The notes: a model not told the origin generated them from the sequence alone. A DNA stretch of 64,000 nucleotides from Paenibacillus sp. 1781tsa1 (GCF_024159265.1 NZ_JAMYWY010000001.1:6820001-6884000), one strand, 5' to 3'. Shown: positions 17,006-24,916, counted from the stretch's first letter. A program made the numbers and translations.

Positions 17006-17689
17006 ATGATAACGATTCGTATGCTCCAAGTTCCAGAAGTATTGCCCAAGGCATACTGGGACCATTTTCTGTCGCAAGTCTCGGCTGAGCGTCGTGCCCA
17101 GGCTTCGCGTTTTGTTCGTCAGGCTGATGCGTATCGCTCCGTGTTGGGAGAAATATTGACTCGTGTGACTTTGAGCAAATTGACTGGACTGAGATCTCAT
17201 GAGCTTTCTTTTACCCGTAACTCCTACGGCAAACCTTCACTCAGCCACCATTCGGATGTACCATTCAACGTCTCCCACTCTGGTGATTGGATTGCTCTGA
17301 TCTCTGGCGGTGCAGATGAACTGGGCGTGGATGTGGAAAAAATAGCTCCAATTGACATGCAGATTGCAGAGCGTTTCTTCTCTCCAACGGAGAGCCAGTT
17401 CTTGGCCGCAGTGCCTGTCGATCGTCGGCTGGAGACCTTCTACCGTCTATGGACGCTGAAGGAAAGTTATATCAAGGCAGTCGGTATGGGCTTATCCATA
17501 CCACTGGACTCCTTCGCCATCCTACCGGATGAGGGCGGAGTTTGGCATTGCGAGCAGGCCGCTGAATATCGCTTTCACAGTCACCGACTGGATGAAGGAC
17601 ATATGCTTGCGGCATGTTCGGCTGGGGGAGAGCTGCCAAGCCAGCCCGAGATCATAACATTGGAGGAGCTATATACAGAGTTGGTTTAA
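17006..17689 (+). CDS. Sfp-type 4'-phosphopantetheinyl transferase
   Basis: Transfers phosphopantetheine from CoA to carrier proteins of peptide or polyketide synthases, 227 aa. Mg2+/CoA residues are at D109 and E111 (GVDVEKIAP) and E153 in FYRLWTLKESYIK (W149, K152, K157), matching D107/E109/E151 of Sfp. FNVSHSGDW near 87-95 is the conserved HSG motif. The ATG follows CAGGTGATAAATA. No synthase genes lie in the window, so it is probably the genome-wide activating enzyme (inference). Confidence 0.93.
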   Translation: MITIRMLQVPEVLPKAYWDHFLSQVSAERRAQASRFVRQADAYRSVLGEILTRVTLSKLTGLRSHELSFTRNSYGKPSLSHHSDVPFNVSHSGDWIALISGGADELGVDVEKIAPIDMQIAERFFSPTESQFLAAVPVDRRLETFYRLWTLKESYIKAVGMGLSIPLDSFAILPDEGGVWHCEQAAEYRFHSHRLDEGHMLAACSAGGELPSQPEIITLEELYTELV

Positions 17690-17749
17690 TGAGCGACTAG
17701 TTGCGGCTTATTAGGGGATCGTGAAGTATAGTTTGTGTTTGGGTTCAAG

Positions 17750-17948
17750 CTCTAACGAATCTGACACGCCTTATGGGCTTCAATTACACAGGTCTGGCAT
17801 TCTAAGGAATCCTACGAACCCTATATGCTCTAATATGTCCTTTTTCACGTTGATATTGCCGAACTCTGCACCAATAAGGTGTCTGAGGTGCGTTAGGTTT
17901 ACCTATACACTAAAAATCCTCTATTAAGAGGTGTGAGATTCGTTAGAA
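17750..17948. repeat. 199-bp MITE-like element with nested imperfect inverted repeats
   Basis: The left end CTCTAACGAATCTGACACGC (17750-17769) matches the reverse complement of the right end (17926-17948) at 19 of 23 positions over the full arms. A related inner copy, AAGGTGTCTGAGGTGCGTTA, lies at 17876-17895 in the same orientation as the right end. A weaker fourth copy (around CCTACGAACCC) lies near 17805-17825 in the left-end orientation. An open frame through it (17721-17927) has no ribosome site and is not considered a gene. No target duplication is obvious. Confidence 0.5.
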
Positions 17949-17963
17949 TTTTTTGCAAATATG

Positions 17964-17998
17964 ATGAAGGAGCGGTCATTGACTCTCCTTCATTTTTA
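17964..17998 (+). terminator. Intrinsic terminator downstream of the repeat element
   Basis: ATGAAGGAG (17964-17972) and CTCCTTCAT (17985-17993) form a perfect 9-bp stem followed by TTTTACTTTTT. It lies 275 bp after the PPTase stop and may end that transcript or one from the repeat. Confidence 0.7.
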
Positions 17999-18054
17999 CT
18001 TTTTATCAAAAAGAGCATATATCTCATAGGAAACCATAATTTTCAAAAAAAAGA

Positions 18055-18083
18055 TTAACATCCTGTCCAGTTAATGGTACTAT
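18055..18083 (+). promoter_or_regulatory. Extended -10 promoter before the small membrane protein gene
   Basis: TTAACA (18055-18060) and TACTAT (18078-18083) are 17 bp apart, with TGG before the -10 and an eight-A tract just upstream. The sequence is strikingly similar to the promoter at 20384-20412. The TSS would be near 18090, leaving a leader of about 110 nt before the ATG at 18203. Confidence 0.6.
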
Positions 18084-18202
18084 AGGACCAAAAGGAAGAA
18101 GAATAGGTAATAATAATCAGGTATTTACGACTAGGTTCACGCTACATACTTGTTAGTACTCGATTCTCTCTCCGATTCATTATTTTAGAAGGAAGTGGAC
18201 AA

Positions 18203-18517
18203 ATGCATATCTTTTTGCAAAACAGTGCAGGTGTAACCAAGAACGTGAAAGTAGGTTTCAGCTGGACAACATTATTTTTCGGATTTTTCCCTGCGTTGTT
18301 CCGTGGTGATTTGAAATGGGCTGCCATCATGTTCTTGATCTCCGTAGCCCTTGGTATTTTCACTGCAGGAATTGGAGCTTGGATTAGTGGGATCGTCTTC
18401 TCTTTCGTTTACAACAAAATCTACATTAAAGAGTTGCTCGAAAAAGGCTACCGTCCTTCCAATGCTGAAGCTCAAGCGGTTCTGGAAAATAATCAGATTA
18501 TTGCTCGAGCAGCTTAA
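18203..18517 (+). CDS. Small HrgC/DUF2628-like membrane protein
   Basis: 104-aa protein with an N-terminal segment AGVTKNVKVGFSWTTLFFGF and two to three hydrophobic helices (about 22-35, 41-58, 60-72) and a short basic cytoplasmic tail. The phrase KxGFSWTTLFFGFFPALFRGDLKW-like region (about 17-39) is characteristic of a widespread small-protein family (HrgC/DUF2628-like) of unknown function. The ATG follows AGAAGGAAGTGGACAA. Single gene between a strong promoter and a 21-bp-stem terminator, so it is probably well expressed. Confidence 0.75.
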   Translation: MHIFLQNSAGVTKNVKVGFSWTTLFFGFFPALFRGDLKWAAIMFLISVALGIFTAGIGAWISGIVFSFVYNKIYIKELLEKGYRPSNAEAQAVLENNQIIARAA

Positions 18518-18603
18518 AACCAAAGCAATACACGCATGATCATAGCAATTATAAGCTTTTAGATTCTTTTATTGTAGATATACCAACCAGCAATCATGTT
18601 GAG

Positions 18604-18655
18604 ATAAACACCAAAAAATCCCTGGCGAACCCGTCAGGGATTTTTTGGTGTTTAT
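18604..18655 (+). terminator. Strong intrinsic terminator, 21-bp perfect stem
   Basis: Arms 18604-18624 and 18635-18655 are perfectly complementary around a 10-nt loop; the descending arm contains GGGATTTTTTGGTG. It closes the small membrane protein transcript. Confidence 0.85.
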
Positions 18656-18833
18656 TCAGATAACAATACCTATTCTTTCCATTGAACAGATGATTCCTGC
18701 ACCAATGATGGCGATTTCTTTGTCTTTTGGTCTTTTGCGCGGTATACAATCTGGCCCCGGTAGCCAGTGGCAGGAAGATCTGCAGTACGGAGATGTCAAT
18801 AGCAATCATGGTCACTGACAGCCGCCCGTCCTA
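18656..18833 (-). pseudogene. Possible frameshifted remnant of a membrane protein gene
   Basis: On the minus strand one frame reads LSVTMIAIDISVLQIFLPLA and, after about 20 codons, a neighbouring frame continues as KEIAIIGAGIICSMERIGIV before a TGA at 18656-18658. Two hydrophobic, protein-like pieces in adjacent frames with no start or ribosome site suggest a decayed gene. The pieces are short and the original family is not recognisable, so this is tentative. Confidence 0.25.
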
Positions 18834-18864
18834 CGGACCGCCCAACAGTCTCATCCTCAACTAT

Positions 18865-18900
18865 CAAAAAAGCCAACGACGTGAGTAACACGCGTTAGCT
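18865..18900 (-). terminator. Intrinsic terminator after the Bax-inhibitor-like gene
   Basis: On the minus strand AGCTAACGCGTG-TTACT-CACGTCGTTGGCT forms an imperfect stem followed by TTTTTT. It starts 41 bp past the stop of the Bax inhibitor-like gene. Confidence 0.75.
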
Positions 18901-18941
18901 TCCATGAAGGCCAAACTATGATGATAATTTTTACAGTAGGA

Positions 18942-19688
18942 CTAATCCCGGCTCCGCAATTTGCCAAGCAGACGGATGATCTCGATGTACAGCCATACCA
19001 GCGTCACCATCAATCCAAATGCACCGTACCACTCCATGTACTTGGGCGCACCACGTTCAGCACCACCCTCGATGAAGTCAAAATCAAGGACCAAATTGAG
19101 AGCAGCCACAATAACAATAACGACCGAAATACCGATGCCGATCAAGCTGTTATCATGCAGATAAGGAATCGAAATGCCGAAGAAACCAAGTACAAAACTC
19201 AGCAGATACATGATCATGATACCGCCGGTTGCCGCTACAACACCCAGCTTGAAGTTCTCCGTAGCTTTGATCAAACGGGTTTTGTATGCCATCAGCAGAG
19301 CGATGAATACAGCCATGGTCAACAGGGCGGCCTGCAAAGTAATTCCGTTATACAGTGACTCATAGGTTGCTGAGAGTGCTCCCAGAAATAAACCTTCTGC
19401 CACGGCATAGACGGGTACCAGATAAGGTGCCGCTACGGGTTTGAACGAAATCACAAGGGCCAGAATGAAACCAACGATCAATCCGCCATAAGCGAGCGGC
19501 ATCACTTCTTGTCCGTTAAAGAACATCATCCAGGTTGCAAACGCACTAGCCAGCAGGATCACCAGCGTAATAAACGCTTTGTTCACCGTGCCGTTAATCG
19601 TCATGTAATTCTGATACCGATCTTCTCCATATCCTCTGTTTTCAAACGTGCTGTCTTTAAGTGTAGGGTTACCGCTACGACCGATCAA
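18942..19688 (-). CDS. Bax inhibitor-1/YccA family membrane protein
   Basis: Seven-helix membrane protein of the BI-1/YccA superfamily (PF12811-like branch), 248 aa. Hydrophobic segments begin near residue 38 (VNKAFITLVILLASAFATWM) and continue to LVTLVWLYIEIIRLLGKL. The conserved VYAVAEGLFLGALS and LNLVLDFDFIEGGAERGAP motifs are present, the latter carrying the acidic residues linked to pH-gated calcium leak in BsYetJ. The start is likely TTG 19688, 8 nt after GAGG; the upstream in-frame GTG at 19697 lies within the GAGGTGAT ribosome site. Physiological role unclear. Confidence 0.85.
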   Translation of the reverse strand: MIGRSGNPTLKDSTFENRGYGEDRYQNYMTINGTVNKAFITLVILLASAFATWMMFFNGQEVMPLAYGGLIVGFILALVISFKPVAAPYLVPVYAVAEGLFLGALSATYESLYNGITLQAALLTMAVFIALLMAYKTRLIKATENFKLGVVAATGGIMIMYLLSFVLGFFGISIPYLHDNSLIGIGISVVIVIVAALNLVLDFDFIEGGAERGAPKYMEWYGAFGLMVTLVWLYIEIIRLLGKLRSRD

Positions 19689-19899
19689 CACAATCACCTC
19701 TTCATATGTATTTGGTATATCTGTGATACTAAGTTTGTTTGGGCATGCTACGTTTCCAATTCTACAAGCTATTCCTTTGAAAAATCAGGATGGCACCAGA
19801 TAGGATCGGATGCAACCCTTAGATTACATCCTTACCCACTGGCGCAACACTTAGGACATATGTCCCAGACATTGCATGTTAATTATGTTTTTATGCGTC

Positions 19900-20256
19900 T
19901 TACTTGTACAAGACTTTATCTACATTGTATTTCGCACGCATCGTGTTGATGATATACGTCTCGTAAATTTCACGATCTACCGGATCTTCAATCACGCACA
20001 CTTCAATCTTTGTTACTTCCTCGCGGTGGTTCTTCATTGGTGATACGGTATCTTCAAAATGCTTTTTGATACGGGGTCTTAATTTTCGTGCTTTCCCGAC
20101 AAATAACAGCTCTCCAGCGGCATTGTAGAACATGAAAATCCCGCCTAGTTCCCGGGTTATCAGGTGAAAATCGGTAAATCCATAAATGTGGCTAAGCTGT
20201 GGATCAACCTGCTTTGTGATGGTTACATCTGGTGTTGGCACGGTAATATTAATCAA
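19900..20256 (-). CDS. GIY-YIG nuclease-fold protein
   Basis: Short protein (about 118 aa) with a GIY-YIG-type fold: GGIFMFYNAAGELLFVGKAR corresponds to the GIY-(N)-YIG segment (here GIF...FVG), followed by the Arg helix KLRPRIKKHF and the conserved Glu in the YETYIINTMRAKYN helix. It resembles the stand-alone UvrC N-terminal-like proteins of Bacilli annotated as nucleotide excision endonucleases. The start is uncertain: GAGG precedes a GTG at 20265 (too close) and a TTG at 20256 (11 nt); I use the TTG. Single gene. Confidence 0.78.
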   Translation of the reverse strand: MINITVPTPDVTITKQVDPQLSHIYGFTDFHLITRELGGIFMFYNAAGELLFVGKARKLRPRIKKHFEDTVSPMKNHREEVTKIEVCVIEDPVDREIYETYIINTMRAKYNVDKVLYK

Positions 20257-20383
20257 TGGGCTCACTTCCTCATTATCTATAGGTTTACATCCTATCACAT
20301 ATTATAAAGGGACACCATTTCAATCTATAAGAAGTACAATTCACGCAATTTTCGCTATTACGACAAATATTTCAAAAAAAAGG

Positions 20384-20412
20384 TTAACTTCCCTGATTCA
20401 AAGTGGTACTAT
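20384..20412 (+). promoter_or_regulatory. Extended -10 promoter driving the leader/ncRNA region
   Basis: TTAACT (20384-20389), 17-bp spacer, TGG then TACTAT (20407-20412), with an eight-A tract just upstream. It matches the promoter at 18055-18083 in the A-tract, both hexamers, spacer length, the ATAGG after the -10 and a downstream GGAAGAA. A 12-bp palindrome AGACATATGTCT follows at 20441-20452. Confidence 0.6.
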
Positions 20413-20418
20413 AGGGGT

Positions 20419-20823
20419 ATGAGGAAGAAATTGGGCACTGAGACATATGTCTTTATATCTACCTCCGTCTATTGTACCCTATGATTGAAACTCTTTTTCA
20501 TGCTGAATTCTGTTACGTGATCACGACAAGAGTACAGTTAGCAAGAACCTTAGCTTATAGATTGTAGATTCATCATCTAATCGACCCTTGCAGCAAGCAA
20601 ACGTAGAAAGACCTAGACTCATGATTCACTGTAGATTGTAAGTATCACCTAGAAAGCCTGCAATTATAGTCGTACTGAAGTTAATAGACACACGTAGAAG
20701 GTCAGATAGCTATCGATCCTAGAGAGACTAGTCATGCAATGCAACTGTAGAATTATAGCAGCAGTACTATAGAAAATGGATCAAGTTTCACCACAGGCCC
20801 GGCATATTGCTTGGGCTTTTTTG
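20419..20823 (+). ncRNA. Candidate non-coding transcript, TAGA-rich, promoter to terminator
   Basis: No ORF with a ribosome site lies between the promoter at 20384-20412 and a hairpin-plus-T6 terminator ending near 20823 (GCCC-G-GCA-TAT-TGC-TT-GGGC, then TTTTTT). Within 20558-20773 the tetramer TAGA occurs 11 times on the plus strand (first bases 20558, 20565, 20604, 20614, 20632, 20650, 20685, 20695, 20720, 20748, 20770), where about one is expected, while the reverse complement TCTA occurs once. The transcript would be about 400 nt and end 100 bp before the mocR-type gene, so it is either an independent RNA or an attenuated leader. No known RNA family is recognised. Confidence 0.4.
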
Positions 20824-20926
20824 CGTTTACGCGAATAACCGACCACCTCCGCAGGGAAACAGAGGTATCGTGGTTCTTACTGTCGGGTTTATAATATGGC
20901 AAGATACCAGTAGAGGGAGTGATGGG

Positions 20927-22378
20927 ATGTATTCCGATCTGCAACTGACGGAGGACCGCCCTGTATATATACAAGTCAAAGATTATATGAAGCGATTGAT
21001 GCTCAAAGGTGGCCTGCAAGCCAAACAAAAACTGCCCTCAACCCGTGAACTTAGTACACTTATGAAGGTTAGTCGCAGCACGATTCTGCTCGCTTATGCC
21101 GAGCTTGAAGATGAAGGTCTGATCTACGCCGTCAAAGGCAAAGGCAATTACGTTAGTGCTTCCATCGAAACACCTGAGACCACAGCGAGCTGGCATCTGG
21201 ACTGGAAGACGGAGGTAAGTGAGTATGCCATTCAGGCAGAACAGTACGATCTGATGAAGCATGGCTCCGGAGTAGAGCGCGGTGAGATCTCCTTTACCAG
21301 CATAGCACCCGATGAGAAGCTGTTCGATCTGCACAATGTGAAACGGGCTTTTCTGGATCGCATGTCACTGGAAGGCGAAGTACTGCTGAATTACGGATAT
21401 GCGCAAGGATACAGACCGCTGATGAACTATTTATTACGCTATATGGAGAACAAAGGTGTCGACCTTCGTGGGAAGGACATTCTGATCACCAACGGATTCA
21501 CGGAAGGTTTCGATCTGGTGCTTGGAGCGTTGCGCAAAAAAAGCGGAAAAGCGCTCTGCGAGAATCCAACGCACCACACGGCCATCAAAAACCTGAAGCT
21601 GTACCAGTTCCACCTAACCGGTGTGAATATGGAGCCGGATGGCCTGGACTTGAAGCAGCTGGAACATGAACTTGAGGAAAGTCCATATGATCTGGCGTAT
21701 CTCGTGCCCTCCTACCACAATCCAACCGGGATTGTGACTTCACCCGCCAAACGCGCAGAGATCATCCGGTTGATGAACAAGTATCAGGTACCCATCATTG
21801 AGGACGGATTCAACGAAGAATTACGCTATTCCGGTTCCCACATCTCGCCCCTGATTGCCAGCATGGGTGCGGGCAATGGGCTGGTGTATCTGGGCAGCTT
21901 CTCCAAAGTGCTGTTTCCGGGACTACGCGTTGGTTGGGTTATTGCAGATGCGGCGCTCATTGATTATCTGGAGAGTATGAAACGGGCACGCAGCATCCAT
22001 ACCTCCACGCTGGACCAATCGTTATTGTATCAATATCTGAGCAACGGTAATTTCGAGAAATATCTGAAGCGAGCTCGTACAGAGTATAAGCGAAAATATG
22101 AATTGGTTGTGCGTTGCCTGAAGCAGCATCTGCCAATGTGCCGGATTTCCGGTGCGGGTGGTCTGCATCTGTTCGTGCAGTTCCCGTCCGAATACAAAAC
22201 CCGTGAACTGCTGGCGGCCTGTAAAGTGAAAGGTGTAACGTTCACACCAGGGGATACCTTTTATCTGGAACATGGTCAGGGCGTAAACACGATGCGTCTG
22301 GGTTTCTCCAGAGTCAGCGATGAGAATATACGCAAGGGCATTCGCATCATTGGCGAGACAGCAGCTCAAATGAGATAA
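20927..22378 (+). CDS. MocR/GabR-type regulator (GntR wHTH fused to aminotransferase fold), possible DdlR
   Basis: PLP-dependent transcription factor, 483 aa. The N-terminal GntR winged helix covers about residues 10-80 (PVYIQVKDYMKRL, LPSTRELSTLMKVSRSTILL). After a linker comes a fold-type-I aminotransferase domain with NPTHHTAIKN, the PSYHNPTG motif and the PLP lysine in GSFSKVLFPGLRVGW. The ATG at 20927 follows AGGGAGTGATGGG. The D-Ala-D-Ala ligase gene starts 12 bp after its stop. A MocR-type regulator named DdlR that activates ddl is known from Brevibacillus; the adjacency suggests the same role here (inference). Confidence 0.9.
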   Translation: MYSDLQLTEDRPVYIQVKDYMKRLMLKGGLQAKQKLPSTRELSTLMKVSRSTILLAYAELEDEGLIYAVKGKGNYVSASIETPETTASWHLDWKTEVSEYAIQAEQYDLMKHGSGVERGEISFTSIAPDEKLFDLHNVKRAFLDRMSLEGEVLLNYGYAQGYRPLMNYLLRYMENKGVDLRGKDILITNGFTEGFDLVLGALRKKSGKALCENPTHHTAIKNLKLYQFHLTGVNMEPDGLDLKQLEHELEESPYDLAYLVPSYHNPTGIVTSPAKRAEIIRLMNKYQVPIIEDGFNEELRYSGSHISPLIASMGAGNGLVYLGSFSKVLFPGLRVGWVIADAALIDYLESMKRARSIHTSTLDQSLLYQYLSNGNFEKYLKRARTEYKRKYELVVRCLKQHLPMCRISGAGGLHLFVQFPSEYKTRELLAACKVKGVTFTPGDTFYLEHGQGVNTMRLGFSRVSDENIRKGIRIIGETAAQMR

Positions 22379-22390
22379 GGAGGATTTCAC

Positions 22391-23311
22391 ATGAAAGTTG
22401 GCGTGATTATGGGCGGTACATCTTCAGAGCGGGATATTTCACTGCTCACCGGACAGGAGATGATTGCGAATCTCAATAGAGACAAATACGAGGTTGTGCC
22501 CATTGAGCTGAACACCAAGCGCGATCTAATCGACAAGTCAGCGGGGATCGATGTGGCACTGCTTGCCCTGCATGGCAAATACGGCGAAGACGGTACGGTC
22601 CAGGGTACATTAGAATCTCTGGGTATTCCCTACACAGGCTGTGGTGTGCTTGCAAGCAGTGTATGCATGGATAAAGACATGTCCAAACAACTCATGCAGC
22701 ATGCAGGTGTGCTTACCGGAGAATGGCTACGGGTGAGCCATATGGAGGAACTGTCCTCTATTGCTGTTCAACAATTAACGTACCCCGTGGTGGTCAAACC
22801 GAATTCAGGCGGTTCCAGTATCGGTACCCAAGTGGTGAAGGAAGCTTCCGCCCTGCCCGCTGCTGTAGAGGCTGCCCTCGCCTGGGATGATACGGTCATG
22901 ATTGAACAGTATATCGAAGGTGAGGAGATTACCTGTGCCATTCTGGATGGTAAGATGCTGCCGGTGATCTCCATTCGTTCGAACGCTGAGTTTTTCGACT
23001 ATGCTTCCAAATACGATGACCACGGGGCCGATGAGCAGGTTGTGCAATTGCCTTTGGACCTTCACCATCGCGTTGAAGCCGCGGCGTTGGCCTGTTATCA
23101 GGTGCTGAAATGCAGCGTCTACGCTCGAGTGGATATGATGATTCGGGAAGGCATGCCTTATGTGCTTGAAGTGAACACGCTGCCGGGGCTTACCCGTAAC
23201 AGTCTGCTGCCCAAAAGTGCAGCTGCTGCAGGCATTTCTTTTGCAGAGTTACTGGATACCATTATTGAACTTTCACTGAAAGAGAGACCCAAGGAGGCGA
23301 CGCCACGATGA
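22391..23311 (+). CDS. ddl: D-alanine--D-alanine ligase
   Basis: ATP-grasp ligase making D-Ala-D-Ala for peptidoglycan, 306 aa, the short DdlB-like form. N-terminal VIMGGTSSERDISLLTG, LLALHGKYGEDGTVQG, the Gly-rich loop KPNSGGSSIG, NAEFFDYASKY with the Tyr that marks D-Ala (rather than D-lactate) specificity, and LEVNTLPGLTRNSLLPK with the Mg2+ ligands are all present. The ATG follows AAGGAGGATTTCAC. It lies between the mocR-type gene and a GNAT gene whose ATGA overlaps its stop, making a three-gene operon. Confidence 0.95.
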   Translation: MKVGVIMGGTSSERDISLLTGQEMIANLNRDKYEVVPIELNTKRDLIDKSAGIDVALLALHGKYGEDGTVQGTLESLGIPYTGCGVLASSVCMDKDMSKQLMQHAGVLTGEWLRVSHMEELSSIAVQQLTYPVVVKPNSGGSSIGTQVVKEASALPAAVEAALAWDDTVMIEQYIEGEEITCAILDGKMLPVISIRSNAEFFDYASKYDDHGADEQVVQLPLDLHHRVEAAALACYQVLKCSVYARVDMMIREGMPYVLEVNTLPGLTRNSLLPKSAAAAGISFAELLDTIIELSLKERPKEATPR

Positions 23312-23766
23312 GCCTGGATTTAACCATTAGACACAGCTCCCCTACTGATCTGCAAGATATGGTCATTCTGATGGACCAACTCGGTTATCCCACCACTTAC
23401 GCCGAGATGGAAGAGCGTTATACCCACATCTCTGCGGACGCAAACTTTACTACACTGGTTGCTGAAGCACGCGGACGTGTAGTTGGACTGATCGGATTAC
23501 AGACATCTTATCTATATGAAAAGAACGGAAGACACTGCCGCATCATGGCATTGGTTGTACACGATCAGTTCAGGGGCTCAGGCATCGGCCGTCAGCTCAT
23601 TCTTGAAGCTGAGCAATGGGCAGCCACGCATAACGTGGACTCCCTGTCTCTGAACAGTGGCAATCGTCCGGAGCGGGAAGATGCACATGAATTTTATCGC
23701 CAGATGGGCTTCACAGCCGGAAGTACCGGGTTTAGCAAAAAGCCGCAGACCTTACAGCACACTTAA
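23308..23766 (+). CDS. GNAT N-acetyltransferase coupled to ddl
   Basis: Acetyltransferase of 152 aa. Motif A is VVHDQFRGSGIGRQLILEAE (about residues 87-106), followed by SLNSGNRPEREDAHEFYRQM and GFTAGSTGFSKKP. The start overlaps the ddl stop by 4 nt (ATGA), with AAGGAGGCGACGCC upstream, so translation is coupled to the ligase. Its substrate is unknown; coupling to D-Ala-D-Ala synthesis hints at a cell-wall or amino acid substrate, which is inference. Confidence 0.86.
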   Translation: MSLDLTIRHSSPTDLQDMVILMDQLGYPTTYAEMEERYTHISADANFTTLVAEARGRVVGLIGLQTSYLYEKNGRHCRIMALVVHDQFRGSGIGRQLILEAEQWAATHNVDSLSLNSGNRPEREDAHEFYRQMGFTAGSTGFSKKPQTLQHT

Positions 23767-23799
23767 CCTGCGGATAATACGCTATCTGGATGACATGAA

Positions 23800-23844
23800 A
23801 AAGAACGCCCCACTCAGCACATTGGCCAGTTAAGGGCGTTCTTT
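23800..23844 (+). terminator. Intrinsic terminator of the mocR-ddl-GNAT operon
   Basis: AAAGAACGCCC (23800-23810) and GGGCGTTCTTT (23834-23844) form a perfect 11-bp stem, 34 bp after the GNAT stop. Confidence 0.88.
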
Positions 23845-23943
23845 CGTATATCTATGTCACATGGATACGCGGTTTGATTATGGCATCAGTTTTTGCTGAC
23901 TGCACACGTTGACCACGACAGCAGGAAGGCAACGAGGTGCTTT

Positions 23944-24873
23944 TCAGGACTTCATAGCCTCATAGGCTGCAAGTAGTTCCTCTACTTCTACTCCGTTGAT
24001 CTTCATCCCGGTCACTTGACACTGTTCCAACTGCACGCCAGATAGATCACAATCGATAAAACGACTTCCCCCAAGATCACAATGCGCCCACTGCATGGGC
24101 ACCCGGTCAGATCCAAGATGTGTGTCCTGCAATTGAACGCCATCCAGAGCACAGAATTCAATCTTGCTATCGGTTAGGCGTAAATCAGCTAGCAATATAT
24201 TGGTCATATTTAGATTGGTGAGTTTGCTTCCGCTCAGGTTGCAGTCAGTGATCCGACTATTGGTCAGATTACTGGTACTGTAACGAACTGAATCCAGATT
24301 AGTTTGAACAAATTCAATCACTGATTCACCCGAATCCGTGGATAATGTCTCATTACAGTTCGGATCATAAGAAGCCGCTGATACGTTCTTCTCATATCCA
24401 AACTCATCCTCAGATGCATAGATACGAACATATCCCATTTTTTCGTAAAAATGATGATTATCTAGCTGCCGACCTGAGGTCTCCAGCTTCCAGGTTTCAA
24501 TCTGCGGAAATTCACCCTCAATAAGCCTCATGACTTCAGTTCCCACTCCACGTCCCTGGCATACGGGATCAATATAGATCTTGTCGATTCTGGCATATTT
24601 TCGTCCGAGCACGTTCACACTCACTCCACCAATAGCACATCCATCTGATTCTACAACATAATAATCCCATTCACGGATTACGTAACGATGCATTCGGGCT
24701 AACGAATAATCAGGCGGACATAGATTGCTATCGATATCCTTCTCACCATCCGACCAGACTTTTATGGCATGATCAAAAGCACGACTGCATATCTCTGCAA
24801 GTACAACAGCATCTTCTTGCTGCGCTCGTCGTAAGCGAATTTCAGACTGTACCTGCTTCATTTGACTTTGCAT
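23944..24873 (-). CDS. GNAT acetyltransferase fused to a pentapeptide-repeat domain
   Basis: Two-domain protein, 309 aa. The N-terminal part (about 10-165) is a GNAT domain with IDPVCQGRGVGTEVMRLIEG as the acetyl-CoA loop and HHFYEKMGYVRIY after it. The C-terminal part (about 190-300) is a right-handed quadrilateral helix of pentapeptide repeats, seen as runs such as SNLTNSRITDCNLSGSKLTN and CDLSGVQLEQC. The ATG at 24873 is 8 nt after GAGG; the in-frame GTG at 24882 lies inside the ribosome site. Pentapeptide proteins of the Qnr/MfpA type mimic DNA, but the repeat here is short and its partner unknown. Single gene. Confidence 0.85.
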   Translation of the reverse strand: MQSQMKQVQSEIRLRRAQQEDAVVLAEICSRAFDHAIKVWSDGEKDIDSNLCPPDYSLARMHRYVIREWDYYVVESDGCAIGGVSVNVLGRKYARIDKIYIDPVCQGRGVGTEVMRLIEGEFPQIETWKLETSGRQLDNHHFYEKMGYVRIYASEDEFGYEKNVSAASYDPNCNETLSTDSGESVIEFVQTNLDSVRYSTSNLTNSRITDCNLSGSKLTNLNMTNILLADLRLTDSKIEFCALDGVQLQDTHLGSDRVPMQWAHCDLGGSRFIDCDLSGVQLEQCQVTGMKINGVEVEELLAAYEAMKS

Positions 24874-24916
24874 ATATAACACCTCTGGGGATTTATTTAA
24901 GATGACACGACAAAGA

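Noticed and set aside
17721-17927. 68-codon open frame within the repeat element
   Set aside because: No ribosome site; the sequence consists of imperfect inverted repeats.
20558-20773. CRISPR-like array suggested by the repeated TAGA motifs
   Set aside because: Spacing is irregular, repeats are only 4 nt, and no cas genes are present.
20807-20926. 40-codon upstream extension of the mocR-type gene
   Set aside because: The extension overlaps the terminator hairpin at 20798-20823 and has no ribosome site; ATG 20927 has one.
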